Of a DNA stretch of 64,000 nucleotides, positions 1-11,875 are shown in pieces. This DNA comes from Cristatella mucedo. Taxonomy: Eukaryota; Bryozoa; Phylactolaemata; Cristatellidae. Position 1 is the stretch's first letter. Each line of letters opens with the position of its first letter. Location: positions 487,501 through 551,500 of the forward strand of contig WPIO01000024.1 of the NCBI GenBank assembly GCA_009760855.2. Direction: 5' to 3'. Made by a program: the position numbers and the translations under genes. The notes beneath the pieces are model-generated. The model was not told the DNA's origin. It made no database searches and was given only the letters and a program-made list of their open reading frames with translations.

Positions 1-471
1 AAAAGTAATCGTGATAGGCACAATGGCACAAACAGTGAGCCGCGTGGATTACTTATTCTCTCGCAGTCGCGGGGTAATTTACTTAGGGTGCGCACCGGAA
101 AGATCTGATTGTTTTTTATTTTAGGCAAAGCTTGACCAACAATCGGAAGTGAGACATTTCTGTGCCATTGGAGTCGGCATTGGATACTTACAATCCCAGT
201 AGAAGGCATCGGAAATCCCCACTCTCACTGGATGAGTATCAGTAGAAATTCTTGGCAGTGACTGAGGTACCTAAAAACAATGCACGTGTTTGGCTGGAGC
301 CAGCTCTCTTAATATAAGCAACACCCGCATAGCTGATTATGACCTTATGAATAAGCTTAAAATCTTTTGCAGCTAGAATGACTACAAATTAAAAGCAAGT
401 CGCCGTATTTCTAACTTGCAACTGTGTGTCAGAGACCACGAGTGACTACCCATGTTATTTTTTTAGCTGAA

Positions 472-683
472 TCAAGCAACAAGCCTGATTAGCCTTTGGC
501 TATTAGTATTCTCGGAATAGCCGCATTGACTATCAGGCACGAAAAGAGTAGGGGCAAGAGCTCTGTCACAAGAGGCTCGACCCCCTTGTAGCTTGACGAC
601 CATGCCTGAGAGTCCACACTTTTCAAAGCACCCTGTGGTGGTTCCCAAAGTGGCATGTATCATGTATACTAGGATGGCTGGTT
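472..683 (-). CDS. Possible cysteine-containing exon, unrecognised
   Basis: An open frame follows a fair acceptor (cttacag, read on the minus strand at 684-690). It reads about 70 residues, including GCFEKCGLSGMVVKL and later SCDRALAP, and ends at a stop at 472. The paired cysteines suggest an extracellular or secreted protein. I recognise no domain. If this is an exon it could be the last one of a minus-strand gene. It starts with two bases completing a codon. The donor I would use for the 2.5 kb candidate exon would create a TAA at the join, so the two are probably not neighbours in one transcript. It may be a chance ORF. Confidence 0.2.
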
Positions 684-809
684 CTGTAAGGTGTGTCATC
701 TACCTGCTCTAGTCCTGTCAGTTTCTCTTCGTGTTCAGTTCATGTTCTTTGAAAATCGAGGAGGGCCATGCGGGCAAACTACTCTTCTGCATGTGCACGT
801 GCACGCGCA

Positions 810-829
810 CGTGTGTGTGTGTGTGTGTT
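810..829. repeat. (GT)n microsatellite
   Basis: A run of alternating GT about 20 bases long, preceded by alternating purine-pyrimidine GTGCAC and GCGCAC sequence. It creates long spurious minus-strand reading frames. Confidence 0.9.
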
Positions 830-2387
830 GTAGGTAATTAAGAAAGCAGTACCATCGCTGTCATCGCAAAAGGTTACATTCAGCATAACCTCTACATGCA
901 TGCCCAGGCAGCAGTAGCAGCTTCGGTGGCAGCAGGATCTGCAGCAGCTAGATAGATCCAGGGTCTGAGCCTGAGCCAGTGAGACTAGACCAAGACAAAA
1001 AGATCCAGGGTAGGATGATAGATCAGTGGTGTACCAGCACTGGGAATTGCCTGAGGCTTCCTCCGAGAGAGCCTGTGACTGGGTCATCTCAGCTGGGATG
1101 CAAGGTCATATTAGCCCAAGGAGATAGTTACACTTCCATCCCAACCTCCGGGTTCAGGTGCTTCGTAAGCATGGGATATTTCGTAGCTACCCGTGTATTG
1201 CGAAGTTGTGGCATTGAGAACCGTGCAGAATTGTGGTATTGCCACAAGGCAGGAATTTTAACTCACGTATATTGCTGATCAAAGTTGTTCAAAGCGAGAG
1301 TGTTGAAGAGAAGGGAACACACTAATCACTGAGTTCTGCTGTGGCAAAACTGTATGGCCTGGTGTACTACCAAGGAAAGCAAGGCTGCCCAAGTGGTCTT
1401 CCATCGGTTAACAAACCGCGGCATACCATTCCAGGATTCAAAGTAGTTCTAATCCAATCCATATACCGCATACTCAATCTTGTACTCAAAACAACTAACC
1501 AGCTTGAGAATGTTTTGGCTAGTGAAAAATAAGGTTTAGGACGACCAAATACTGAGTCGCATACTATGTGAGAGTGATGGTACGTGCAAATTATTCTGAT
1601 GACCTATTCAACTGATTATAATTCATTTTTATAGCACTATAAAAGAGCTTAAGCTCTATTCATGCACTTTATATATGACGCAGTGCTCGAGCCCAAGATC
1701 ATGGTCGTCAAAGACAAGCATCTGACCCATGTGCCAAACCAGTGTGCGATTTGTTACTCGTTTTGACGGTGCTTATCATAACCGGCTTCCACTCATTGCT
1801 ATGCTCTCAGTGTTGCCATTTCAGAGCTCTCAAAACGAGTGATATGTGAGCTCAATGCTCTGTTCAATGAGCATATTATTGCACTTAAGAACAGGAAATA
1901 ATGCAATGACCATGTATAGAAAGCCATATGGAACAGATGCAGCTGTGCCAATGGCTTGTGCATGCTAGCAGGCACGCAGCATCACTTTACCCTACCTCCA
2001 AGTATGCGAATACCAACTTGCCCGACGATCTGTACAGATGCGCTTGGAAAGTGTATTCTCCATCTGACGGAAGTGACATATGCAGGTATAAAAAAGCAAA
2101 GAAATAAGTATGAATGTTGAGTATTCTGCATTACTATCAATCGCTGATCCAGCAACTTTAAGCAGTTGACAAATAAATAAATAATAAACATCAAGAGAAG
2201 CAGAATGTGTCGTACGGGCCAGCTTCACTCACATAACGGGTGGTCTGCTATGATCACCTTGTTCCATTGGACGATGCAAAGAGTGCCTACAATAATCACG
2301 TTGTCACTGCCGGTTACACGCCGGGCCACTTTCAATGGCCACTCTTAATTCAGGTCAGTATGGAGGATACAGGTGCAGGGGCTTTAC

Positions 2388-2564
2388 AGGTCTTGTCCAA
2401 ATGACAGGACTCAATGGTACACTTCGCTGATGGAGTACCGTTATCGACGATGAGGACATGAGATTCGTTGCTGCCCACTGACGTGTCAAAGTTGGCCATG
2501 AGTGGTGCCACATACTGGGTAGCAGTCAGGAAGCTGTGGCTAAACTCGTTCATATAAATAAAGC
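2388..2564 (-). CDS. Possible exon with nidogen-like (NIDO) sequence
   Basis: Read on the minus strand, a good acceptor (atatgctgcag) is followed by an open frame containing GFIYMNEFSHSF and then YVAPLMANFDTSVGSNESHV and VDNGT. The pattern of an aromatic-rich strand, then APxxAxFDT, then a hydrophobic strand and DNGT, resembles the core of NIDO extracellular domains, which are found in nidogen, mucin-4 and many invertebrate adhesion proteins. A possible donor (gtaaag, read at 2387-2382) would end the exon at 2388 after 58 codons. Without it the frame runs on to a stop at 2350. The first two bases complete a codon from an upstream exon that I cannot find. The domain call is an inference from pattern and may be wrong. 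No signal peptide or neighbouring exon confirms it. Confidence 0.35.
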
Positions 2565-5500
2565 CTGCAGCATATAGAGAAAGCCATGCAAACATTCATT
2601 GCAAGCTCACTGCTCAAGTGAGGCTTTTTTCGCAAGGAACTAAACAATAAAAATTTACTATCCTTACTTCGACAAGTGCACTGATGCTGTATTCTGTGTC
2701 AGCAGTAGGTGGCTCGTCATAAACAAACAATCAAGACCGTTTATGAGCTAGTAATGTAAGGCTTCATGACAGCTCCTTCCGGGTTTTTTATCGGTTGGTC
2801 TTACGTCAATAGCTGTTTATATCCGGTCATCTTGGACAATACCGTAAAAAAACATTTTGCAGCAAAGAGTTCTATTCCTTCTTAACTCTATTGCAAATAA
2901 CGGCCCCTCTGGTGATCTCTAAATTAATGTTTAATATACTGTCTTGACTTTTGAAGGTCTAAAGCCTGCGAGGGACAAGTGGTGACCACACAAGTCTGCG
3001 CGTTACTCGGGCCCCAATCTCCAGCAACATGCCTGCCTTCTGATTGACGACGCTGGTGCAAGGATCGAGACCCACACACAGATGGTCGGGTTTCTTTCGC
3101 CAATATATTAATCTAGTTAGTGGCCAACGTGTACCACGCGCTTATAGCAGTACTTACCGCCGGTCGTAACGATTATTGAATTCAACACGTGGCCATAATA
3201 AAAGAAGTCAAAGTTGAGCCGGACTTGCTAAAAAAAGTCACACGGAATGCGTCAGCGTAGTCTGCCTCATCGGTGAAGCTTTTTATGTGAACCTAAGATA
3301 TATAGACGCCATAATGATTACGCAAAACTATGCCGGATGCGAGATAGAAATAGATTGAGATTAACCTCTAAAATAGGCAGCAAACACAATTTTTTATAGA
3401 GATTAATCTCTTTAGGGTGTCCTCTTCTAAGATGACTTTCACAGCGGACTTTCTATCAATACGCTTCTACTTCGGTGTAGCTAGACATTCATTCGGGGAA
3501 AAAGAAAGTAATCGCGCTGGAGGGAGTCAATCTAAACTGAGAATTTACCTATGACTGCGTTTAGAGCGAGTCCTCACAAATATACTTCGGAGTGTTCCCG
3601 CAAAATTGATTCGAGCCTTACTTCTAAAGTTTTTTTTACTCTGCTTGCCGCATAGCCCTCCAGCGTAATAAAACTGTCTCGTTCACGGAGGGTTAGTTTA
3701 AAATTGGGCAATTGCTGTTGTCTTCTCTTTGTTTTACTGGTTTGAACTGCGATCTGACTTAGCAACAGAAGCAGCAAATTCAAATCGAGCATACTAATGT
3801 TAAAGATTTTGTACTGATTTCAGTCAAGCAGCGGATTCACTTTCAATGCACTTGGTATGGTTCGTAAAAATGGGCTTTTTTGGAGTAACAGATGGAGATA
3901 AATGCATAAATAGATAATTATAAAAGGTATATTGATGACAGTATTGTCACTGAGCGATGATTAGTTTTGTGCAAGCCGAACCTCTTGGTCGAATGCCGTT
4001 ATTTGCTTTATCAAGTTAACGTAAATATTCGTACTATATCAGCAGAAATCCGCGTCGGCAGAAAGATTCATATCTAAAAAGTTTAGGTTGCCGTTTTTGC
4101 GATGCAATGCAATTTTATCAACAGAGCTAGCGCTATATCCAGTTCACAAAAAGCTTTGGCACTTAGTTCTCGTGCACGGCCTTGAACCCCGTAGTCTACT
4201 GGTCCTGTAGAGGCTGCGTAAGATCGCTCTCCTAGTTCATTGATTCAATTTAAGAAAAAGTATTTGGGGTCCTGCGAGCATAGCTCTAGCTCAGATTCTT
4301 TCGAAACCTATAATAAGTGTAGGAGGTTCTACAGAGTAGCCGCTATGACTGGTCACAAGTAGTGTTACTTTGTTTTGCATTAAGTTAATTTAAAACCTTG
4401 ATAAGCACGATGAGCTATTTTAGCGTAATTTATATATTTTTTGACATCATTAGACGTTTTTCGCACCTAGACCCACTCAAGCTATGATTAATTTCTGTGG
4501 ACTTTTCATTCTTTGGTTTCCGATTAAGGTTTAATTCCAAATCAAACGTTACAATGCATTTCTGAAACACTTTTGCAGTGAAAAGATTAAAGTATTTTCA
4601 TGCATTTTTAACATCATCGAGGGCACTCTATATATTGAGCTCGAAAACTCAATAAGTGAATTTATGCGATGATTGCGACAAACCTATTACGAAATCGTGT
4701 GCTTATCTTTCACCTTCTTCAGGTAAAGTTCTCCAAGGGCGCTGAAAAATGTATTATTATGATTATTATTATATGGTTGACGAAAAAGTTCGTGCGTAGT
4801 ATTTTTTTATTAGAACATGATTGAATTCACTAAGTTATTATTTTATGAATTTTTTTAAAGTTGTGGCGCACGAAGTTTTCCCTCTGCCTTCGATATGATT
4901 AAACTGATGTGAGACAGTTAATCAGTCTGCATATTATCATTGGTTTCATGGTCTTGAAAAGCTCATCATGGCCAAAAAATTATTAACAAAAACAACAAGA
5001 TTTTTATATCTTCTTGTATACCTTAAAATATATCTTACGTCTTGTGTGAGATCTGAGAGTATAAAGCTTCAAAAGTACATAGATATGCCTATGATTTCTC
5101 TCTTCTTTCCTATGAATCCAAGAGCTATTTCGTTCTTTTCTCGCTACTGTTGAAACCCTGTAAAGCCGAGTGAGATGGAGTTTAAAGAAGCCAGTTTTCA
5201 GCTGGAAGAACTTATTCGCATGAGGCGTCACAGCCGCCATCTGGGATACTACAACGCTCAGGAAATTTGTCGTAAATATCTATGGAGTCACATTCAGAAT
5301 ACAACTTCTATTTCAGAACTACTCTTAAGGAATCCATATAATTAAATAATTATAAATGAAAGAGATCCGGAATTGAATCACAACGTATCTTGTAAATTTT
5401 TCATACTGGACTTACGGACTTTGAAAAAATTTAGCAATACATGAGCTCTCTCACACACTTACAAACCTACTCTCACATATACACACGTACGCGAGCCGCG

Positions 5501-5875
5501 AACACACACACACACGAACCCTCAACAATCGTAATATATCAAAGTAGATGCAATTCGGGTGCATGCCAAAAAACGTTTTACTGTGCCTAATTAAGATACA
5601 GGGCCATACTGGACAGGTGTCAGGAAGCGGTCCAATCAGAGACAGCAGCTACAGTAACCTCGAATCTCCGAGACCATTCTACTGCCGCCGTCCTCCATGC
5701 AAGAAACGCACACATTTTGCTGTTCGGCACATCGAAGATACAAATAGTTTCAGCTCTAGGCATCAGCATTGCGTTGCATAAAACCAGCAGTGCAAATGAA
5801 TTCGAACGCCGGTCGTAAAGAATAGGTATAAATAATATAATAATAAATTAACAATGGCAAATAATGGCTGCTTAC

Positions 5876-6001
5876 CGCGCCCAGGCGGTGAGCATTGGCC
5901 AAACTCTCGTGTACGTTAATAGGCACGCCGAGGCTGTACGGATCGATCCAATAGTCGGCGCCTTGTCTTATGTATTGAACGCGGTAATACAAGTTATCGT
6001 C
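5876..6001 (-). CDS. Exon of an unrecognised protein (42 codons)
   Basis: On the minus strand, an AT-rich acceptor ending gtgtag precedes exactly 42 codons, followed by a strong donor (GCG then gtaagc). The peptide begins DDNLYYRVQYIRQGADYW and ends NVHESLANAHRLGA. It reads like a folded protein rather than a chance frame, with mixed charge and aromatic residues, no low complexity, and stops just outside both splice sites. Both ends are phase 0. This matches the phase-0 end of the exon-like ORF at 10532-11070, so the two could be consecutive exons. I do not recognise the family. A true exon is likely from the splice signals and composition. Its gene assignment is inference. Confidence 0.5.
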
Positions 6002-7624
6002 CTACACGGTAATAAAATATAAGGCTGTCATTACGATGCGGAATCAATAACATTAGAGAGTCGACTCCCCGTTGTCTATTAGCTTCCCTTCACAGCGATA
6101 CAAATAGCCAAAATCTGTGTTTTACCAAAGTTACAACCATTGTAAGAACATGGATGTAGCCGCAATGAAAATAAGAGACCAAGAGACTCGCGAGTTTTTC
6201 AGCTGCCTACTAGCCTACTATAGATGTAAGTGTCAGTTTGCATGGGACTGGTGGAGCTTTCCATTGCGCCGATAATTTTTATTTTGTAAATTTGATGCAT
6301 TTGTTCGCATTCCAGAGCAAATAGCAGGCTCGCGAACCAATTAAAGCATCCAAGCCATCATACAATCCGCCAGGGTCTACCTATAGCATGCTGGTTCGCC
6401 CATGTGGCGGACGCGAGTTTAGGGGCATTGAAATTAAAGCCTGTACTAAGACCACTACGACGCATAGCACGTAAACTTGGCGTGACATATAGTGGTAGAA
6501 ATAGCAACTCAAAAGATAGCTAACGTGTCATAAAAGAGCAGAGGGGCACGCACGCACACCGGATGATGACGATAACCGATCGAGACGGCCCATATAGAGT
6601 GCCTACGTCCTAACAACTACACAATTATGTCAACGTAGCACTGTATGCTCCAGCAGCTGCTGAGGGCTACACGAACAACAATTTGGCACAAGTAGCAAAC
6701 AATCGCTTGAAATCTTTAAAGGGTTTTAGCCATAGGTAATAACGTATCTGGCTCCTAATGATTACAAAGAGTTTACTGAACCTTGAAATAATGACTAATT
6801 GCTGGAAAGCCGATTCACTAATCGCGACGATAGTTGTGCTGTGTAAGATCAAGACCGAAGAGTTCCTAAAGACTTCAAGAAGGTTGAGTGAAAATTAAAT
6901 CCGTACGAAGAAGAGTAAAAATTAAATCCGTACGCACTGGAGCAATATTTGCCGAGAGCAGTTATAAGTTTTTCTGAAAGCCTATGAATCATGGAAATGC
7001 ACCAAGCTAAAAAAATTCGAAAATTTGCATGCTCATTGCATTTCGCGATAAGTCAAAAACTGTCTTGGCAAGTTATTTATTTGAATCACACAGCTTTTGC
7101 GTGCCTCTCAAAATTTTGTGAAGCCTCTTAAACGTTTCTGAAGTCGCACGAATATGGTTAGGAAAAATCTGGTGTTATTAAGAACCTATAATGCACGACT
7201 CTCGATTTGGGCTCGGACAGCGTATCCGCCACATTCTCTAGACGAACCGGTTTTTCGCTGTTACTACATCTACCACGACATGCCGCTATTCCAGCTTCTA
7301 CAACAACAGAGTGCAATCGCATATGAACAATCAAAAAAAAACTAATGTTGACCATCCACCATCTCATTATTGTTCCTAGGTCAGATCTAACACAGTAATT
7401 CTTATAGCGACCTGACAGATAATTTTTCTCGGTTTTTCATTAGAAAGACATAAGATAGATCAGAAAGTCTATCCCCAAGGTAATATTCCCACAGGACTCT
7501 TCCTCCCACCAATTTCCTTGCTCTACCTCAGTTTCCAACGTTAAGCGTGCAACTAGTGACCTCATATCGAAGTTCATTTCACAATTTCAAAATACTAGTC
7601 GCCCTCCTGACCCCATGTAAAATC
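6002..7624. other. No gene seen; short tandem duplication
   Basis: No supported gene. A 26-base direct duplication lies near 6889-6945 (units containing attaaatccgtacg). A weak minus-strand exon-like frame near 7190-7300 (containing AGIAACRGRC) has poor splice support and is not called. Confidence 0.5.
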
Positions 7625-8035
7625 TTGAGAACTCAATCCCTCTCTCGGCGCTTTACATTTGCTGCAAAGGGAAACGCGATTGAATGGTGAGTAATATCAT
7701 GCTTGATAAACAACATGAATAACATGGTTAAGGGTGACATGCACAGGGTCAGCATGCAAGTGTGGTTAGTGGCAGCATGCGGTGTCAGCACGCGTAAGCA
7801 CATGAAGTACGAACCACAGGGACCCACTAAATTCTGTCCTAAATAGGTGTTTTTTAAGTTCTTTTTAAATGTGGTTAAGTCAGGAGATGTTGTGACGCAA
7901 GTCGGGAGTGAGTTCCAGGCTTTGGGAGCATACGATCTAAATGCACGGTCTCCAAATGAATTGAGGTTTGTACGAAGTCTTGGTAAACTGTTGGATTCCG
8001 AAAAGCGAGTGGTACATCCCGTCTCTCCAAGATGC
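7625..8035 (-). mobile_element. L2-A retrotransposon, 3' fragment
   Basis: This carries the 3' end of the L2-A family in minus orientation: the terminal stem-loop region near 7630-7660, the AT-rich 3' untranslated tract, and the end of the ORF (LRTNLNSFGDRAFRSYAPK then AWNSLPTCV). It is 5'-truncated before the RT domain. From about 8040 to 8125 a decayed plus-oriented L2-A tail (gagggcacctttatcaagtg, then ATT repeats) abuts it, giving a head-on arrangement. Confidence 0.8.
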
Positions 8036-8164
8036 ACAGTTTCAGCATGCATAAGCACAACAAAGCTCAGAAAAAGATAAAATTCTATGAGGGCACCTTT
8101 ATCAAGTGTTTACTATTATTATTGTCACTAAGGACAAACAGCTCGCACGGACGGAGAAAATGTT

Positions 8165-8600
8165 GTGAGGAACATGTGCGTTTTTAACTTCTATTTAAAT
8201 AGGGCCAAGTCATGGTGTCATTCGAGAAGTCATTCGAGGGTGAATTCAAGGCTTTGAGCGAATGCAAAATAAAGAAAGGCAAAAAAAATTTGAGGCTGTT
8301 TAGAGGCACACGACTCAATGATTTGATTGTGTGGTACAGTGAATAGCCTAATCGGGAAGTATGTCGCATAGGTGCCCGAGCACGAGAAGCAGAGACCTAA
8401 AAGTCAGTGACAAACCTTGAAGTCGACACGATGAACGATGAGGAGCCAGCTCTGGGACGAGATGTTGAAATGTGGCACGCGCCCAGCTGCGGCTGCGGTA
8501 CCTTATCTAAGCGAGCACGAATGTTTGCAATGTGGCCGCTGCGACAGACAAGACTGGCTGGCAGATTTGCACCAACTGTAGGTGCCCGAACGAGGCTCGT
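8165..8600 (-). mobile_element. Decayed L2-A fragment
   Basis: Scattered similarity to the L2-A 3' half, minus orientation: the stretch around 8175-8215 matches the end of the ORF, and 8520-8580 matches the segment encoding [13 protein letters not shown]. No reading frame survives. Much older than its neighbours. Confidence 0.5.
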
Positions 8601-8939
8601 GGCCCTAACTGGAGCGGAGCTCCGTACAGCGAGCGTATTTAGGCCAAGGCTACTTTCGGCTACCTACCGATGTCCGCTGATTCGCAGCGAAATTACATAG
8701 CTGAAACTACATTGAGCTTAGCACTGGTGTGGAGAGCGGAGCAGGTCTTGGGCGTCGGCTCGTGACTTGGCGAGATTGCCTCGACGTGCAGCGCTGCCAG
8801 AGCAAAGAATCGCTGACGTTGAATTACCAAGCTGCTACTCGGTTCGTGTATCCGTAGGTGCACGCATTTGATGGGGGCACGTTTTTGGTGCGCTCGACGC
8901 TTAGCCAAAATAGCTTGACGGAATTATACTGATGACTTT

Positions 8940-9114
8940 TCTGGTCGAGAAATATCTGCAAAGGGAAGCAGGGTAATGGAGGGGCAGAATCTTTCGGGAA
9001 AACCAAGGGAAACAGGGAACTGGAGAGATGGGAATCTTCCAGAAAGATTCACAAAGGGAAACTGGGGACTGGAGAGGTGGGAATCTTCCAGAAAGATCTA
9101 CAAAGGAAAGTATC
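8940..9114 (+). repeat. Minisatellite, left part (split by an L2-A insertion)
   Basis: Tandem units of roughly 40-50 bases containing ggagaggtgggaatcttcca and then gaaagat. At least three imperfect copies occur here. The same unit reappears at 9846-9970, after an L2-A copy, so the array was interrupted. Confidence 0.75.
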
Positions 9115-9845
9115 AGCTCCACAGTCAAGTCTGCATACTTTCAGATACATAACTTGACTAAATTTCGGGCTTGTTTAGATAAGGATACCTCGTCTAAGTT
9201 GGTCCATGCATTTGTGACATCCCGTCTTGACTTCTGCAACTCACTGCTTGCTGGCCCATCGGTACGTGCAGTCAGGCGATTACAGATGGTGCAAAATTCC
9301 GCAGCTAGGCTTGTCTGTCGTGAGCTTCGCAGTTGCTACATCACACCCCTTTTCGCCGACCTGCACTGGCTACTAGTCAAGCAACGGATCGACTTCAAGG
9401 TTTTGTCGCTCACTTTGAGGTCAACAGTTTACAAATACCTCGTACAAACCTCAAATCCTTTGGAGATAGTGCATTTAGTTCGTATGCTCCCAAAGCCTGG
9501 AACTCCCTCTTGACTTGCTTCAGAACATCCCCTGACTTGACCACATTTAAAAAGAACTTAAAATTACACATATTTGGGACAGCATTTAGTGGGTCCCTGT
9601 GATTCATCCTTGATGTGCTTATGCGTGCTGACACTGTCCATGCTGCCACTAACCACACTTGCATGCTGACCCTTGCATGCTGACCCTGTACATGTCACCC
9701 CTAACCATGTTATTCATGTTGTTTATCAAGCATGATGTTACTCACCATTCAATCGCGTTTCCGTTTGCAGCAAATGTAAAGCACCTAGAGAGAGATTGAG
9801 TTCTCTGAGGGCGTTTTATCAAGTGCATTATTATTAATATTATTA
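9115..9845 (+). mobile_element. L2-A 3' fragment inserted in a minisatellite
   Basis: Plus orientation. It encodes the C-terminal part of the L2-A ORF ([43 protein letters not shown]), with a frameshift near 9420. The AT-rich 3' region, the terminal stem-loop near 9776-9822 and an (ATT)n tail at 9829-9846 follow. It is 5'-truncated and dead. Minisatellite units flank both sides, which marks the insertion boundaries cleanly. Confidence 0.85.
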
Positions 9846-9970
9846 TGGGAATGGAGAGGCGGGAATCTTCCAGAGATCTATAGGGGAAGTAGGAGAGGCG
9901 GGAATCTTCCGAAAGATCTACTAAGGAAAACAGTGAAATGGAGAGGTGCGAATCTTCCAGAAAGTGTCAG
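9846..9970 (+). repeat. Minisatellite, right part
   Basis: Three more imperfect units containing gagaggcgggaatcttcc, matching the array at 8940-9114 on the other side of the L2-A copy. Confidence 0.75.
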
Positions 9971-10531
9971 CTGATGTTAGCAGGCCGTTATATTAAGAAT
10001 AATGTAACCATCTCCGCCTGCAACTCATCAAAGCCACTAGGATCAAGTGGGTGTTATGAAGGAGAGTTTTATAGGTTCGCGGAAATTCAAGAAGGGTACC
10101 AACAATGGAAGTTTCTAGAAAGATGTCGATGCACCTCGTGAAATAAAGTATGTACGCCTCAGTTACACACCACAGTTTCCCATTACCATGAAAAGAATTT
10201 CAGTGGAGATGGTAGTCGGAGACTCATTTGACAAATAATTAGCCGGTCATCCTTGATGGGTGCGAAGTGCTATTTATAATCACAAGAATCGCGACCTCGT
10301 AAGCGGGAGAGACACCAACTCCAAGCTGACGAGTCCTTTGTAGTTAAAACAGTAACAGCAACGTTAAGAGAATTTAAGCCAGAAAGTATTGCGAGTACAC
10401 GGGCTTGTCAATAAGTGGTTGCAACAGCTGCACACGAAGAAATGACGGCAGCAACGTCAAACAGTAGCAGCGGTCGTAGTAGCAAAGCCACCGGCCCGGC
10501 CGGACGAGGTTCCGTTTTAGGGCTCGCCTAC

Positions 10532-11070
10532 CCGCTCGACAGTGCAGATGTTCGGTGGCGCGCAGGCAGCGCCCTCCGGGATGTAGGGCGTGGCCGGCAG
10601 AGAGTCGAGGTCGACCGAGGCTGCCTTTGCTGCGGTGGGCCGCGTTTCGACTCGAGACGCCTCCTCCGAGCCACGGGAGGGCTCCGATCGGCGGCGGTCC
10701 TGCTGCTCGACGCGTGGGAGTCGGGTGGCGGCTGGTGCTGGTTCCATTCCCCCGACGTCCCGCCGCCTCCGCTGCAGGTCGGGTGCTGCTTGAACCCCGG
10801 CCGCTGAGGCATCGGAAGGCGGTCCGGCGGAAGGCGGTCCGGCGGAAGGCGGTCCGGCGGAAGGCGGTCCGGCGGAAGGCGGCCCGGCGGAAGGCGGCCC
10901 GGCGGAAGGCGGCCCGGCGGAAAGCGGCCCGGCGGAAGGCGCTCTTTGTCTCGATGCCAGGTTGCCGATCCCAGCCATTGCACTCGGCTGCTGCCGCTTC
11001 AGTCGCACAACGAATGGGTCGGCGATCGATGCCCCAGACGCTCCAGGTATGTGATAACTTTCGCGATTGC
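10532..11070 (-). CDS. Exon-like ORF with GPPSA repeats, unrecognised protein
   Basis: On the minus strand, an acceptor (cctttcattcag) precedes about 179 codons ending at a possible donor (CGG then gtaggc). The frame starts NRESYHIPGASGASIADPFV, passes an array of about eight GPPSA-type repeats, then continues through SVDLDSLPATPYIPEGAACA to CTVER. A 15-base repeat leaves all three frames open, so I chose this one from the protein-like, low-bias sequence on both flanks. The exon begins with two bases completing a codon, matching the one-base end of the 19.3 kb ORF, and ends in phase 0, matching the 6.0 kb exon. No known domain is recognised; the middle is Pro/Ala/Arg-rich and probably disordered. 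The plus strand has a good donor-like AG/gtatgt at 11046, so a plus-strand exon is the alternative. Confidence 0.45.
10815..10945. repeat. 15-base tandem array, GC-rich
   Basis: About eight copies of a 15-base unit (ggcggtccggcggaa, with a t-to-c variant in the right half) sit inside the exon-like ORF at 10532-11070. The left copies carry ggtcc and the right copies ggccc, so the array grew from two variant blocks. The unit is a multiple of three, so length changes would keep the frame. Confidence 0.95.
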
Positions 11071-11875
11071 CTGAATGAAAGGATAGCGAACGTAAAATAT
11101 GGGCGCCCGGCCAAGGTTCGAAATTAAGGCAAAGCATCGGTCGTCGATACAGATATATTTAATGTTAGACGCATTTAAGGCGAATTAATGCCGCAACGCT
11201 TTCGGCTAAGATCGTTCGCTTTGAAGTGCACCATGCGAATAGGATTAAATTAAAGTTTTACTTTTAAGTTGCTGGATGTGCGCAAGAACAGCAGCCGTCT
11301 GAGGCAGTTTGCATGGACGAAATCTTATTCTGATCTCCACCTAGTTTACAGACATTCGAACTTGTTGAACAATCAAATTTGAATATGGATACTAAGAATT
11401 TGGGACAAGAAGTCTTGAGCATTATTATTATTATTATTATGATTATTATTATTATCTCAATGTTGGTAGCAAGCCACAGATAAACTGGTATGTCTTTATA
11501 AAAATATTAGGATTTGAGTCGCGAGATACTTTTAATCAGTTTCTTTAATCAACTAATCAAGCGCGTCTGAGCAAGATTTGTTGATTATTTTGTCCAGCGA
11601 TCTTAAAACTATCAGAAATCGTACGTCATTTTCTATCTTGCGAGTGCTACTGAAATTGCGAATCCTATTTGAAGTAAAATACTTTAGTTGCAAACGATGA
11701 TAGCCTAATTTTGCCGACGCACCAAGCCGACAACTTCCTTATGTTGGGCTGCATTTGGTAAGGTAAGGTCTGGTCACCGCCTTCATATTAACCTGGCTAT
11801 GCCCCCTGGTGAAGAGCTTAAGCGTAAACTGAATATGCTTATTTGCAAATGGAGCCTAGTTGCAGCCATCAGGTA
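11071..11875. other. No gene seen; short ATT repeat
   Basis: AT-rich sequence with a short (ATT)n run at about 11421-11456. Nothing recognisable; likely intronic or intergenic. Confidence 0.5.

Larger units (their letters stand above)
1..5875. other. Mostly unassigned AT-rich DNA with two exon-like ORFs
   Basis: No recognisable gene across most of this stretch. It contains a short (GT)n tract near 810-829, a CA-rich patch near 5480-5515, and two minus-strand ORFs that look like exons (472-683 and 2388-2564, listed separately). I see no retrotransposon 3' ends here. The rest is unremarkable AT-rich intergenic or intronic sequence. Confidence 0.5.

Noticed and set aside
10374-11127. Alternative frames over the 15-base array (FRRAA, RLPPG on the minus strand and RRKAV on the plus strand)
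   Set aside because: The unit length is a multiple of three so all frames stay open; outside the array these frames are arginine- or proline-biased and less protein-like than the GPPSA frame.
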